Assembly (NCBI GenBank): GCA_963921825.1
Contig: OY997590.1
Location: forward strand, 55,852,012-55,916,011
DNA length: 64,000 nt
Reading direction: 5' to 3'
From: Erodium maritimum
Lineage: Eukaryota; Streptophyta; Magnoliopsida; Geraniales; Geraniaceae
Shown here: positions 47,376-57,049 of the stretch, piece after piece
Numbering within the stretch: position 1 is the stretch's first letter
Layout: each line of letters begins with the position of its first letter
The notes under the pieces: generated by a model
The model's database searches: none
The model's input: the letters and a program-made list of their open reading frames with translations, nothing else
Told to the model about the DNA's origin: nothing
Made by a program: the position numbers and the translations under genes

Positions 47376-47774
47376 TGCAGAGAAGAGCACCAAACAAAAA
47401 CAATGAAAGTAGGGAAGAGACAAAGACACTAGCGGTGGTCCGGTGATTGCGAATCACCCTGGACACTACACCCCCGAGGTAGAAGAACAAACGATGAAGA
47501 AGATGAAGAAAGTTGAAGAACACGAAGAACACCAAGCAACTTACTGTAGAATCGTCATAGCTCAGACACTGTAGCTAGAGAGAATCTCTGTTCATTTGCA
47601 TAGCTTTTATTTATTACTCAACTTGTTATATATTCTTGCTTGACTTATAGAATTGGAGCATCAAGTTGAAGCTCAGATGTTTCGCAACCCCAACAAATCT
47701 TGTGACCTGGCATGATATGATTTGAGGTAAGTTCAGTGTTTCACGCCTGACAAGACGAACAATGTTTCTTTTAA

Positions 47775-47945
47775 CAAAAAACTACAAATACTTATCCTAA
47801 AGTTTGTCCATTTAATTGATGTTTATCCTTAAATTTTTTTTTTGTAACGGATGCATATTCTGAAGTATCAAGTATTAACCAAAAACCTCTTTCATCCATA
47901 TCTGTCAGTTTTCTGGTTGTTAAATGACGAAAATACCCTTAACTA
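47775..47945 (+). repeat. Pack-MULE left terminal inverted repeat
   Basis: Inverted partner of 53530-53711; roughly two thirds identical by eye with small gaps. Outer border fixed by the 9-bp duplication. An AT-rich low-complexity stretch (47960-48300) follows inside. Confidence 0.8.
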
Positions 47946-48444
47946 TCTTCTAATATTACAAAACCTTACCCGTCTTTTTCCTTAATTATTTTATTTTATT
48001 TCTTTTCTTTTGTTTTTTATTTTAAATTCATTTTCATAACTGTTTTTTCTTTCTTTTTAATTCTAAATATATATTTTTTTAAATTTCACATTTTACTTTT
48101 AAAATATATATAAATATTTTTTTTTCAATTTGAGATTTAATTCTTTTGATATCTTAATTAATTATATTTAAAAATCAGATTTTAATTTTTTTTAAAATAT
48201 ATTTTAATTTAAAAAAAATCATATTTTAATTTAAAAAAATCAGTTTTATTTTCATTTATTTCTTTTCTCTTTAATTTTTATTATTTCAATTTTTTAACAC
48301 CTGTATTCATTATCCAGTGCTTCAGAATCAATTTTCAAAAACAGAACTAGTAATCACAAGCATAATATCTTTATGCACCTTCTTCGTCCTTTAATTTCTC
48401 AATAATCACAAACCAACCTTAACCCAGCAAAATCCACTAGTACA

Positions 48445-49216
48445 TCAATTACAGACAAGATGGAGATCTAATAAATTCAAAAGAAAAAGCCCAGTTATGC
48501 AAATTTCCCAGGGCTCCTTCTCGGGCTTCCGAGACAAAGTCGTTGGCATTCGCAGATCTGCCTTGTTTCCCACCAGCATGGTCACCACGCTCTTGTCTGT
48601 GTGGTCCTGAAGCTCCTTCAACCGTTTCTGCACAGTCAAGCATACAAAGACATAAACCCCAAAAAAACATCAGTCAAGAACAGACCAAAGTCTTTAAATC
48701 CCCAAAACCCAAAACCCCACTGATAAAAAGGGGAAAATCCAGTTGCATGAACCACCAAATCAACCCAAATACATACAAAAGCTATAGACATTCAATCCAG
48801 TACAGACAATCAAATAACAAATGAAAATCAAAGCAAGTCAAATGGGTCATAGCCATTGAATAGGCACAAGCACCTTTGGGTTGAGGGTATCGACGGAGGC
48901 AAGGGCAGAGGAAGCCATTGAAGAGGCAGAGACGAGCAGCGACAGTGCAGAAGATGGGTAACAGTAAGAAGCAGATCTGGAATTTTGGTGCAAGTTTTCG
49001 ACAACGGTACTGACGAATCTCCGCATATTTCTGGGCATATTTATATACGAGCTGAGTAATTTCCCAGAAAAGACGTGGTGATGCGGAGCCGGCCGCTGCT
49101 CTCCGGCGATACTCGAGCGGCTGGGCTTCTCTCCAGCCAAACTCCGAGATGAAAGAGGATCTGCTGAAGACGGGACATATCTGAGACCCCTACGCCGCTG
49201 TCGAGCTCCGGCCGAC
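48445..49216 (-). pseudogene. Captured host-gene chimera with Rab GTPase exon
   Basis: Minus strand. A first exon-like frame runs from the retrotransposon border through RQRRRGLRYVPSSADPLSSR, MPRNMRRFVSTVVENLHQNS and SMASSALASVDTLNPK to 48874; I do not recognise it, though its Ser/Arg-rich character could be an organelle transit peptide. A GT donor (48873-48872) and an AG acceptor (48629-48628, after TTGACTGTGC) define a 246-bp intron. The second exon reads KRLKELQDHTDKSVVTMLVG then NKADLR, the segment of Rab (RabA-like) GTPases that carries the NKxD guanine-recognition motif. The Rab frame then shifts and stops; G1-G3 boxes and the prenylated tail are absent. It looks like pieces of two genes joined, as Pack-MULEs do. 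Its promoter-side part lies beyond the inserted retrotransposon (53335-53480). Confidence 0.6.
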
Positions 49217-49687
49217 TGTCAGGACCTCAGCTAAACATGGGCTTGCAAAGAGACGAAGTGGGCTTAAGTGTCGAAGCCCATTTGAGAGAAAGAAGCAACT
49301 AAAGCCAACGTCGTCGTTTCAGCAAGGGACAAGTCATCTTCAACCTGCAGCACGCGTGAAGGTACGGGAGAGATGCGATTGGAACACCAGGTCTGACGAG
49401 CACAGAGGGGACAAGGTCACAGGGCAGAGAGGGGACCAACAATAACGTTAGAGAGGTATTTGTAGTTCTAGGGTTTCGTTTATCAGATTCTATCGTGAAA
49501 ATTGTAAAGGGAGCCTTGGAGCAAGGTTAAGCTCAAGCTTGGAGCAAGCTTGGAGCATTTCTCTGTAATTGGATAGTTACTTCTATTTATCTCAGTAAAG
49601 TTATTTCAGTTGTGTTGATTGTTCTTGTGTGTGTTATTACTGAAGTTGCGTATTAGAAATTTGGGTTCAAATTTGAGAATCCTGACA
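49217..49687 (+). repeat. 5' LTR of the EBP1 element
   Basis: Starts TGTCAGGACCTCAGC and ends GAATCCTGACA. It contains a CAAGCTTGGAGCAAGCTTGG repeat. Identical to 52859-53329 except for about 12 substitutions and no length change. Confidence 0.95.
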
Positions 49688-49688
49688 C

Positions 49689-49702
49689 TGGTATCAGGGC
49701 CA
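49689..49702 (+). other. Primer binding site (Met-tRNA)
   Basis: TGGTATCAGGGCCA starts two bases after the LTR end. One base differs from the usual TGGTATCAGAGCC. Confidence 0.88.
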
Positions 49703-49716
49703 AAGATCCAGCGACT

Positions 49717-50559
49717 ATGGGTGCATCGGAGTTGATTTCACAAATTGCTTGGATGGAGAGGGAGATCGAAAGGTGTGACCAAATCCAGGAGGATTTGATT
49801 ACCCATTTGGGAAAGAAAGAGGAGGAGCTTAGAAGGATTCCATGGTAGCAGGAGACTCGACATCTCAGAGACGAGTTGAACGCCGTCGTGAATCGTATCG
49901 ATGATTGGCGTTCGTATGAGTACGAAGTCAGAGAAGCTTTGGAGGTCAAGAAGCAGCTACAATCAACAAGGGCGGCTCAACTCAAAGCAAAGAGGGAAGC
50001 CGAACTCGAAGTAAGGAGGGAGGCCGAACTCCGAGCTAAGAGGGAGGCTGAAATCGAAGCACAAATTGTGGCTGAAGTACAAGCACAAGTGAAATACCAG
50101 GCAGAAAAGAGGAAGTTGCAGCAACTAGAGATGGAGGAGTTGATTGCAAAGGATCGGGTTTTGTTGTCACTCCGAGACTTGTTTGTAGCTGAACCTTACA
50201 ACAATGGCTATGAATGGGTTTTAGGAGAACTTATCACCTTATTCAAAGAAGAAGAAATGCCCATGGGAGTGAAGCTAGCACCTGAGATTGAGTTTGTGGG
50301 AGTAGACTTGATAAGGCCAGAAGCTATTGTTGATGGGTACCAATTACTTTTCATGGATGCTGAAAATGTGACTGCACACAACAAGCTTGAGGTAACATTG
50401 ATTCAATTAAAGTTATACCCTTCCAAGCTATTTAAGAAAATTAATGGTGTTATAAGTTGGCCGACTGGTATTGGGGTTATGAGTTCCTATGAATTGTTGG
50501 GGTATGGAGATTGGAGATGTGATTTTAAGCATGTTATCATGAATAGAGTTGGGTCTTAG
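49717..50559 (+). pseudogene. EBP1 element, N-terminal coiled-coil segment
   Basis: Starts MGASELISQIAWMEREIERC 15 bases after the priming site, where gag normally starts. A TAG at 49846-49848 (codon 44) interrupts it; the frame then continues. A highly charged coiled coil (EALEVKKQLQ, then repeated KREAELEVRREAELRAKREA) spans about 49930-50140. A globular part follows (LLSLRDLFVAEPYNNGYEWV, WVLGELITLFKEEEMPMGVK). It ends at TAG 50557-50559 after MNRVGS, but the same frame runs on into the EBP1 part. It could be a diverged gag or another captured gene; I do not recognise it. Confidence 0.7.
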
Positions 50560-51885
50560 TATGTTGATGATGATGATAAAATGCAAGTTACTAGGAGCAT
50601 ATCTGATGGGTTTATTGATGTTGTTGCACATTCTCATATCCTCAAAAAGGGTCATGTAATTGGCAGAGTAGTTGGTGTAATTGCTGCTGCCAACACTATT
50701 GTTGAAATGGCTTTAAGGCTAGTAAATTCAAGAAACAAGAAGAAAGAAGTGACAGATGCAATTCATAAGGTTGAGGCTGCACATGATTGCAAAATTGTTG
50801 AGGGGGTTCTTAGCCATCAGCTCAAACAAATCATGATAGATGGAAATGAGGATTTACTATGTGTCACCAATCTAGAAACACAAATTGATGATGCAGAATT
50901 TGAGGAGGGTGAAGTTTATTATATTGATATAGTAACACATACAGGTGATGACAAGCCGAAGCTCCGGGATGAGAAGCAGATCACTACTCACAAGAGAGTT
51001 GTTAATAAAAGTTGTCATTTGAAGATGAGGGCATCAGAGTTTATTTTCAGTGAAATCAGCCTGAAATTTCCCATCATGCCATTTATAATCAGGGCTTTGG
51101 AAGAGAAGTGTGCAAGGCTTAGACTAGTGGAAGGTGTAAATCATGACCTCGTGCAGTCATACCATTTTCTTCATGAAAAGCCAGATTCTAGAATAGAAAA
51201 AATCACCTTTAAGTATCCTTTATATCTGAGTGATTATGTGCAAGGTTTGGACAGTTTGGCAGAAATTAAAGAAGATGAAGCGGTGAGTAATGGTACTGTT
51301 CTTGATAGTGATTCATCCTCCAACGTAGCTGAAGGGGTACGTATGAGCAAATCAGCAGATCCCGAATTTCAAAAAGTGGGTCGTTGCATGAAGATCCAAT
51401 TTTACTATCTACAACTCATAGAAGATTTTAATGGATCATTATGTGGAGAAGAAATGCGGACTTGCACCGTGGAGCCAAATTCTAGGGGTGGATCAGTTAT
51501 GTTTTCAGGTAGAGAAGGTCTTAGAGCCAGTAAGGAAAAGGGACGTCTAAATTTCGAAAATGATAACCAGCGAAACTATTGCTCAAGGAAGAACAGGGTC
51601 ATTAAAGATGTTGCTTTAAATTATGAGGAGTGTGACAAAGATATCCTTGCTCATGGTGCATTTGTGCTATGTAGGAATTTTCAGAAGAGTGGTCCTAGAC
51701 CGAAAAATAGAGAGCAATATGGGGTAACCTTTGTTGAGGAGGAATGGGGTATGATGAGGTCTCTTTTATTCAAGGTCAAGAGGTTCTGCTACGGGAGTTT
51801 GTATACATTAATTTCACTGGTCATGATGTGCCAAATGAGTTTGATGTTTTGTTCGAGTCAAGTGATAAGTGGAACTTGTTCATGA
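50560..51885 (+). pseudogene. EBP1: Captured EBP1/PA2G4 segment plus unknown tail
   Basis: Residues 1-214 from the ATG at 50581 (to about 51222) read as EBP1/PA2G4, the ErbB3-binding protein homologue that in plants controls organ growth and ribosome-related processes. Diagnostic blocks: SDGFIDVVAHSHIL, VIAAANTIVEMALRLV, DAIHKVEAAHDCKIVEGVLS, HQLKQIMIDGN, EFEEGEVYYIDIVTHTG, KPKLRDEKQITT, ASEFIFSEISLKFPIMPF, LEEKCARLRLVEGVNHDL. This is the middle of a protein of about 390 residues (methionine-aminopeptidase fold); both ends are missing. No introns interrupt it, so it was copied from mRNA. Many substitutions at conserved sites suggest an old capture. After residue 214 the frame continues about 150 codons with no recognised homology, until a frameshift near 51745. 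Confidence 0.88.
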
Positions 51886-52858
51886 GTTTAAATCCTACAA
51901 GCGACGCAGTGCAGGATGAGTTAAATCTCAGGTTGAGTAGGCTTGCATTGGGAATGTCTAAATGGTTTATTCCATGGCTTTTTATCACACCAGAGAAGGA
52001 GTTTCTGAGAAATGCCCCTTTTAATGTGTTGTTGGGGTGTTTGGGTCATAAAGTCTTGAGTGATCAAATGATGGGGAGTCTTCATAATGAGGGGCTATCT
52101 TCTGCTAAGATGAAAATGTGGAGATCAAAGCCATGGCCCTTTAATGATGATATTCTGTTCTCTGAGAACCCTTTGCATAATGATAAGGTAATGATATTAT
52201 CAGGCCAAAATTGGGTTGAGTTGATGGAGTATTCTAAAAAGGACGATGGTCTTTCTATTGTAATATATGGTGAGAATTTGGGTGGCAGTAAGAATGAGCA
52301 GGTTAGGTGTGATAAGGGGGGCTCCGACAAAGAGTTATTTTCAGATGAGGTTATTATTGTTGGTGAGAACTTCAATATGGAAATTCCATGTGTGTAGATT
52401 AAAGGTGAAATTTTTTATTTATAAATCAACCTTGTGGGTTATGGAAGGATTGTTGTTAGATTCTATGAGAGGGGTGAGCCAGGAAATGATATAAGAAGAT
52501 ATTGCTTCGAGAGTGAGTCTGAAAGCGAATTTAAAGCTTCCATGGATATGGGTGATGAAGAATCAGTTTTTATGGGTATGGGGTGGATTGAGGTTGATAA
52601 AGAAGATGCTCTTTCTTACCTTAAAGTTAAGTTTTCAATGGCTAGAGAGATTCATGGGAAGCTGGCAACCAGTGAGAAGCAAATGTTCAGTCCAATATTG
52701 AAGCAATGCCATCCTTTTTCAGCAATGTCGAGAGCTGCAGCCAAGTTTCAGGAAGACCTTGTGCAAATTGTTTTGAAAGATTCAGCAGATAGTGAAGATG
52801 GTGTTTCAGGTAAATGTAAAGAAGACTTGAGGACAAGTCTTGTTGAAAGGGAGAGTAT
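51744..52858 (+). pseudogene. EBP1 element, unrecognised C-terminal segment
   Basis: After the frameshift near 51745 the frame reads YDEVSFIQGQEVLLREFVYI, NFTGHDVPNEFDVLFESSDK, LSRLALGMSKWFIPWLFITP and on, to TAG 52395-52397. After a further stop (52419-52421) the same frame runs GYGRIVVRFYERGEPGNDIR, MGWIEVDKEDALSYLKVKFS and KFQEDLVQIVLKDSADSEDG, up to and into the 3' LTR. Composition is protein-like (mixed hydrophobic and charged, aromatic-rich), but I recognise no retroelement enzyme. It may be another captured gene or an accessory frame. Confidence 0.6.
52845..52855 (+). other. Polypurine tract of the EBP1 element
   Basis: GAAAGGGAGAG, all purine, three bases before the 3' LTR start. It shows that the machinery-recognised ends are complete. 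Confidence 0.75.
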
Positions 52859-53329
52859 TGTTAGGACCTCAGCTAAACATGGGCTTGCAAAGAGACGAAG
52901 TGGGCTTAAGTGTCGAAGCCCATTTGAGAGAAAGAAGCAACTAAAGCCAACGTCGTCGTTTCAGCAAGGGACAAGTCATCTTCAACCTGCAGCACGCGTG
53001 AAGGTACGGGAGAGATGCGATTGGAACACCAGGTCTGAGGAGCGCATAGGGGACAAGGTCACGGGGCAGAGAGGGGACCAACAATAACGTTAGAGAGGTA
53101 TTTGTAGTGCTAGGGTTTCGTTTATCAGATTTTATCGTGAAAATTGTCGAGGGAGCCTTGGAGCAAGGTTAAGCTCAAGCTTGGAGCAAGCTTGGAGCAT
53201 TTCTCTATAATTGGATCGTTACTTCTATTTATCTCAGTAAAGTTATTTCAGTTGTGTTGATTGTTCTTGTGTGTGTTATTACTGAAGTTGGGTATTAGAA
53301 ATTTGGGTTCAAATTTGAGAATCCTGACA
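52859..53329 (+). repeat. 3' LTR of the EBP1 element
   Basis: Starts TGTTAGGACC and ends AATCCTGACA; same length as the 5' LTR. The element reading frame continues more than 200 bases into it. Confidence 0.95.
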
Positions 53330-53334
53330 CCGAC

Positions 53335-53529
53335 ACGACCTCCAGCGAGAACGCGCTCCAACTCCACACACGACCTTCTAGATATGAGGGGCAAAGGGAG
53401 ATTTAAGGGAGGAAGGAGGCCGGATGGGTCAAAGGAGGATTTTTTGTTCAGTAAAGATAAGGATTCATTAATTATAAAATTAAATTGTTTTTTTTAAATC
53501 AAAATTAATAAAATAACTTATAAAATCAT
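53335..53529 (-). other. Pack-MULE interior beyond the retrotransposon
   Basis: Continuation of the captured sequence on the far side of the insertion, probably the 5' flank of the captured chimera (minus sense). It is followed by AT-rich text. No complete frame. Confidence 0.5.
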
Positions 53530-53711
53530 ATATATATCAGGGGCATTTTGGGTATTTTTGAAAAAATGAACAGTAAACTAACGGATCTGACTGACAAAAG
53601 GGGTTTTCAGTTACGAGTTGAAACTTCAGGGTATGCATCAGTTAACTTTAAACTTCAGGGTAATCATAGGTTAAACATTACAACTTCAAAGTATGCATTT
53701 GTAGTTTACCC
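53530..53711 (-). repeat. Pack-MULE right terminal inverted repeat
   Basis: Inverted partner of 47775-47945. Its border is fixed by TTCTTTTAA at 53712-53720. An open frame across it is a shadow. Confidence 0.8.
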
Positions 53712-53720
53712 TTCTTTTAA

Positions 53721-54910
53721 TATTAACGAAGCAAATTCAATTAAAACCTTTTTTTAAAATAAAAGAAGATTTGCACATGATCCAGTTACAGATTATCAAA
53801 ATAATCATAAAGATGATCAAAGTCAATTTTTAAGGGATACAAAACTACCACCACAAGAAAACGGCAACACCTGAAGTATCTAACCAAGGCCAACCTAGAA
53901 AAAAAGAATACCCGGCTTCACGCAAGAGGACACCAAAAAATAATGAGCATTCTTATACAAGGAATCTCGACGTCCCAACATACGAGCAAAACAAGCAATG
54001 AAGGTCTAAAATACCAGATATTACAATCATAAAGCGTAAAAAAGATAAAAGAAAGAAGTCTAACATCCAGATTTAACAACCATAAAGCGTAGAAAAGAGA
54101 AGGTCTTTAACCTGGGTTTATCAACCATTAAGCACATAAGAAACCAAACAAACCACCAGATGCACCTGGAGCTGCTCCGCAACGATCTACACCCTAAAAG
54201 AGGAAGAAGCGCGTCCCACGATCGGAGCTGAAAAAAGACACCTCCAACGACCAGAGAGACAGAAGATCAGACGACATGCACATACTCAGCCCTCTGATAC
54301 CTATATGCGGTTAACACCGAGAAAAGGCCCAACGGGGGAAGACCTTTATTTCTACCGAGTACGAGCTCAGACCTTCAAGCCGATAGCAGCAAGTCATCAC
54401 TTATGGGGTTCTAAGGATGAAACTCGAGTTGCGCGTTCTGATATCGAAACCGGTAACCCCTCGATGGCCAACACCAAACAAGGAACGAAAGGGGAAGACC
54501 TGTAGTTATACCAAGCACGATCCAACTTGAACCAAATAGATCTGACACCCAAACGGACTACCAAGAGCAAATCGGCCAATAGGGAGGATTTACCGGTGCC
54601 CAACACCTGAAAATCTAGCAACAACCTACTCAAGATAACAGATCCGCAAAGAGGCTCCTATAGGCTTTAATCGAACAAGGAGAGAAAGCTTCCCCAAAGT
54701 ACAATCAAGCAAGGGGTACGTCTGGTCTTCAACCTTCCGACTTGTACTTCGACTACCTGCTATCGTCGTCGGAACGGGCTGTAATCGCCGAAACTAGCGC
54801 GTAACAGCCACCACAAGACCTTAACGGTACCAAACCCCACCGACCAGTCAGAACGGTTCTATTTTTCGGAGAGGAAGATGATAAACCTATTTGGAGGGTT
54901 GATGAATAAG
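53721..54910 (-). other. Non-coding, possibly a second LINE-like retroposon
   Basis: No gene. A T-run at 53750-53757 could be the poly-A end of a minus-strand retroposon. Three degenerate ~57-bp repeats (ACAATCATAAAGCGTA type, 53990-54130) lie next to it, and a phrase TTTCTACCGAGTACGAG (54350) resembles TTTCTATCGAGTATGAG in the 11362-12573 retroposon. The layout is alike, but no target duplication was found. Confidence 0.4.
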
Positions 54911-55424
54911 GTATCAGTGTGAGGAAATTATACTCCTAGTTTGAAAATAATAATAATCTAGATCAAGCTTGGGCTAAACATCTAAAATCTCAGCTTTTAG
55001 GTGGCTTTCTTGTCTTCAGGTAGCTCTTACTACATGCTTCGTAACCTTAAAATGATTTTCTAATTTCCAGATAATAGTTTAATGCTCTTAGTGTTTAAAT
55101 TGTTTGGAAGAAATTGATCATATCTTCCTTAAGTACTTTAGATTCTGAAAAGTTTGGTCTAAAGTATTTTTATGGTGGGAGTTTTTTTTATATGCGAAAT
55201 GGTATTATTGCAGCCATGCGTTTCATTGAGAAATAAAAGGGTAAAGAAAAGTAACTAAAGGTACCGTATCTCGATACCAAAAACAGACCAAAATGGTCTA
55301 CATCAGCAAAGAAAATACTCAAAACAAAACCGAAGGAAATGAGACTAAAAACCAACCTCAAAACCCAAAACACTACAACTCCAACATAAACCGAAAAAGT
55401 ATCGGAACTTTCCCTTTGTATGGA
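54911..55424. other. Non-coding spacer
   Basis: No gene recognised. Short overlapping frames at 55188-55508 on both strands have no known motif. Confidence 0.45.
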
Positions 55425-55799
55425 GAGGGATTCTTTGTTGGACAAGTCATTATGCCTTTTATTATGAAGAGTTCTATCAAATAAAGACTTATTTACAGCA
55501 AAACTCATTTATTTTCTTTTGCATACTTCCTACTATTTCTTAGATCATACGAGTGCTACTCTCGTGCCTAAGAGCCGTACTAAACGAGAGGAATATCTTT
55601 TCCCTCTCGGATAATAATTAGTGGTATCAGAGACTGGTTCCTCCTCACCTAGCTCACTTTGAGGATGTTCGTCAGAAGTCATCGATCGGGGACGTGCGGA
55701 AGGGTCTGGAAAAAACGATAAAAATACCAGAGACAAATCAAAGGACACATTGTCCTCCATTGAATTTAAGTCGGTCCCAACATCAATAAAATGATAGAC

Positions 55800-56935
55800 C
55801 TACAGACTCAACTCGAGAGTTTAGATGTTAATGCAAGCCCCTTCTCACAACCCTCCAGAATTGCACAAGAGACCACAGAATTAAAACTACTCAATGTTGG
55901 AAAAAAAAATCTCTACACTAGAAGAAACGTTGGCTACTCTGCCCACCGAATCCCAAGTTCTTGAGATCGAAAACCAAGTCAAAAACCTCAAAGATACCTT
56001 GGCTTCTCTACCCACCAAACCACAACAAACCGAGGAAAGACTATAGGGTTCTATCCAGATCCAAGTTGATCATGGTCTGGTTCCACTTGAGAATAAAGTA
56101 ATTGAAAAACCTCACCTTTTCGAAGCTTCCATTGAGACCAGACTAACTCAAATAGAACGAACCGTAAGGGAATTCCGTACGGACCTAATCCTCTAAAAGA
56201 AAGTGATATCCTCGCGCTCTAGCAGCCTATTGGAACGAGAGTCTACTCCATGATTGGACACTCCCTGAACCCAAGCCTACCATGGCGAAAAGGGCTCCGA
56301 GGTAATCAACATATTTCTTTGGCAGATGGAACGCTTCTTTGAAGCCCTAGGCATCTTCGACAAAGACGCTAAGGTATGTCAAACTACTTACCTTTTTGAC
56401 GATGATGCAATAACGTGGTGGAGACGTAAGAGTAAAGAGATAAAGTAGAGGGTGTGCTCCATTGCATCTTGGCAAGAGTTCAAAACCGAACTCCAATCCC
56501 AGTTCTCATCGAAGAATGCCATAATAGAAATTCGCCTCCGGATGAGGATAATAAGCCACTCTGGTACTCTATAAGACTACGTCAAGGAATTCCAATCCCA
56601 TTTACTCTTGGTAAATGACATGATTGAGCAGGACAACATAGTTAACTTCCATTAATACGCTCAAACCTTGGGCACAACAGGAAGTGAATCGTGCTACCAA
56701 GATCAAAGAATACAACAATTCCTCCAAAGAGAAGTGAAGACCAGAAACTAACTCCGAATAAAAAGCCAATCTAGGAGAGTCTAGCGATAGCCTAGAAAAA
56801 GGGGGATTCAAAGGAAAGGCTCAAAACCGAGGACCCTCTACTTCTCAGGCCCAAGCTTCTAAGTATCCTTGCTTCATTTGAAACGGTTCACATTGGACAC
56901 GAGACTGTCCGGAGAAAGAAATGATCAGTGCTCTC
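55800..56935 (+). pseudogene. gag: Chromovirus gag, decayed
   Basis: Pieces in shifting frames. They are an N-terminal coiled-coil-like part, then MERFFEALGIFDKDAKVCQT (56322 on), YLFDDDAITWWRRKSKEI, SWQEFKTELQSQFSSKNAII and YVKEFQSHLLLVNDMIEQDN. A zinc knuckle comes near 56870 (CFIxNGSHWTRDCPEKE), in which the second Cys is changed. Gag forms the particle. More than ten stops are present. Confidence 0.82.
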
Positions 56936-57049
56936 CTCCAAGACGACGACAACAAAGATCAACTGAGTTTGGAAGAAGAACCAATCCCTACCAGTATGGG
57001 TAATCTTCAACTCAATGCTTTAAGGCAAAAGTTTGCAAAAAAAAAAATA

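Larger units (their letters stand above)
40178..47631 (-). mobile_element. Nearly intact full-length L1-type LINE
   Basis: Minus-strand order: 5' UTR (47631-47376), ORF1 (47375-44826), ORF2 (44818-41195), 3' UTR (41194-40186), end CAGCTGATAAAA plus poly-A. Direct repeat ATTCTTGCTT at 40168-40177 and 47632-47641 is the likely target duplication; its border with the poly-A is ambiguous by two bases. About 7.45 kb. Damage is light: one stop in ORF1 and two single-base shifts in ORF2. Confidence 0.88.
49217..53329 (+). mobile_element. Non-autonomous LTR retrotransposon carrying EBP1
   Basis: Complete element: 471-bp LTRs (49217-49687, 52859-53329), TG...CA ends with inverted TGTCAGG/CCTGACA, priming site, polypurine tract and a perfect 5-bp duplication CCGAC (49212-49216 and 53330-53334). 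LTRs differ at about a dozen positions, so the insertion is fairly recent. The internal 3.2 kb encode no recognisable protease, reverse transcriptase, RNase H or integrase. They hold a long frame with a coiled-coil start, a segment of the host EBP1/PA2G4 gene without introns, and an unrecognised end. It must be moved by another element's enzymes. Confidence 0.92.
47775..53711 (-). mobile_element. Pack-MULE: Mutator-like element with captured gene pieces
   Basis: Flanked by a perfect 9-bp duplication TTCTTTTAA (47766-47774 and 53712-53720), the length typical of Mutator-like elements. The ends are inverted repeats of about 170 bp: CAAAAAACTACAAATACTTA on the left and GGGTAAACTACAAATGCATA read inwards on the right. 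Shared inner blocks include GATGCATAYYCTGAAGT, AAAACCYCTTT, CTGTYAGTTT and AAAATACCC. No transposase. Between the ends, on the minus strand, lies host-derived sequence with a spliceable intron and a Rab GTPase exon. A 4.1-kb LTR retrotransposon was later inserted at 49217. Without it the element is about 1.8 kb. Confidence 0.85.

Noticed and set aside
47040-47429. A separate small gene upstream of the LINE
   Set aside because: It is in the same frame as ORF1 and one stop codon away; it is the N-terminus of ORF1.
52859-53329. Second gene end shared with 49217-49687 (gene duplication)
   Set aside because: The two segments have TG...CA ends, equal length and a CCGAC duplication outside; they are LTRs.
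53261-53497. 78-codon ORF on the plus strand after the EBP1 element
   Set aside because: It crosses the LTR end and the target duplication into Pack-MULE sequence; no motif.
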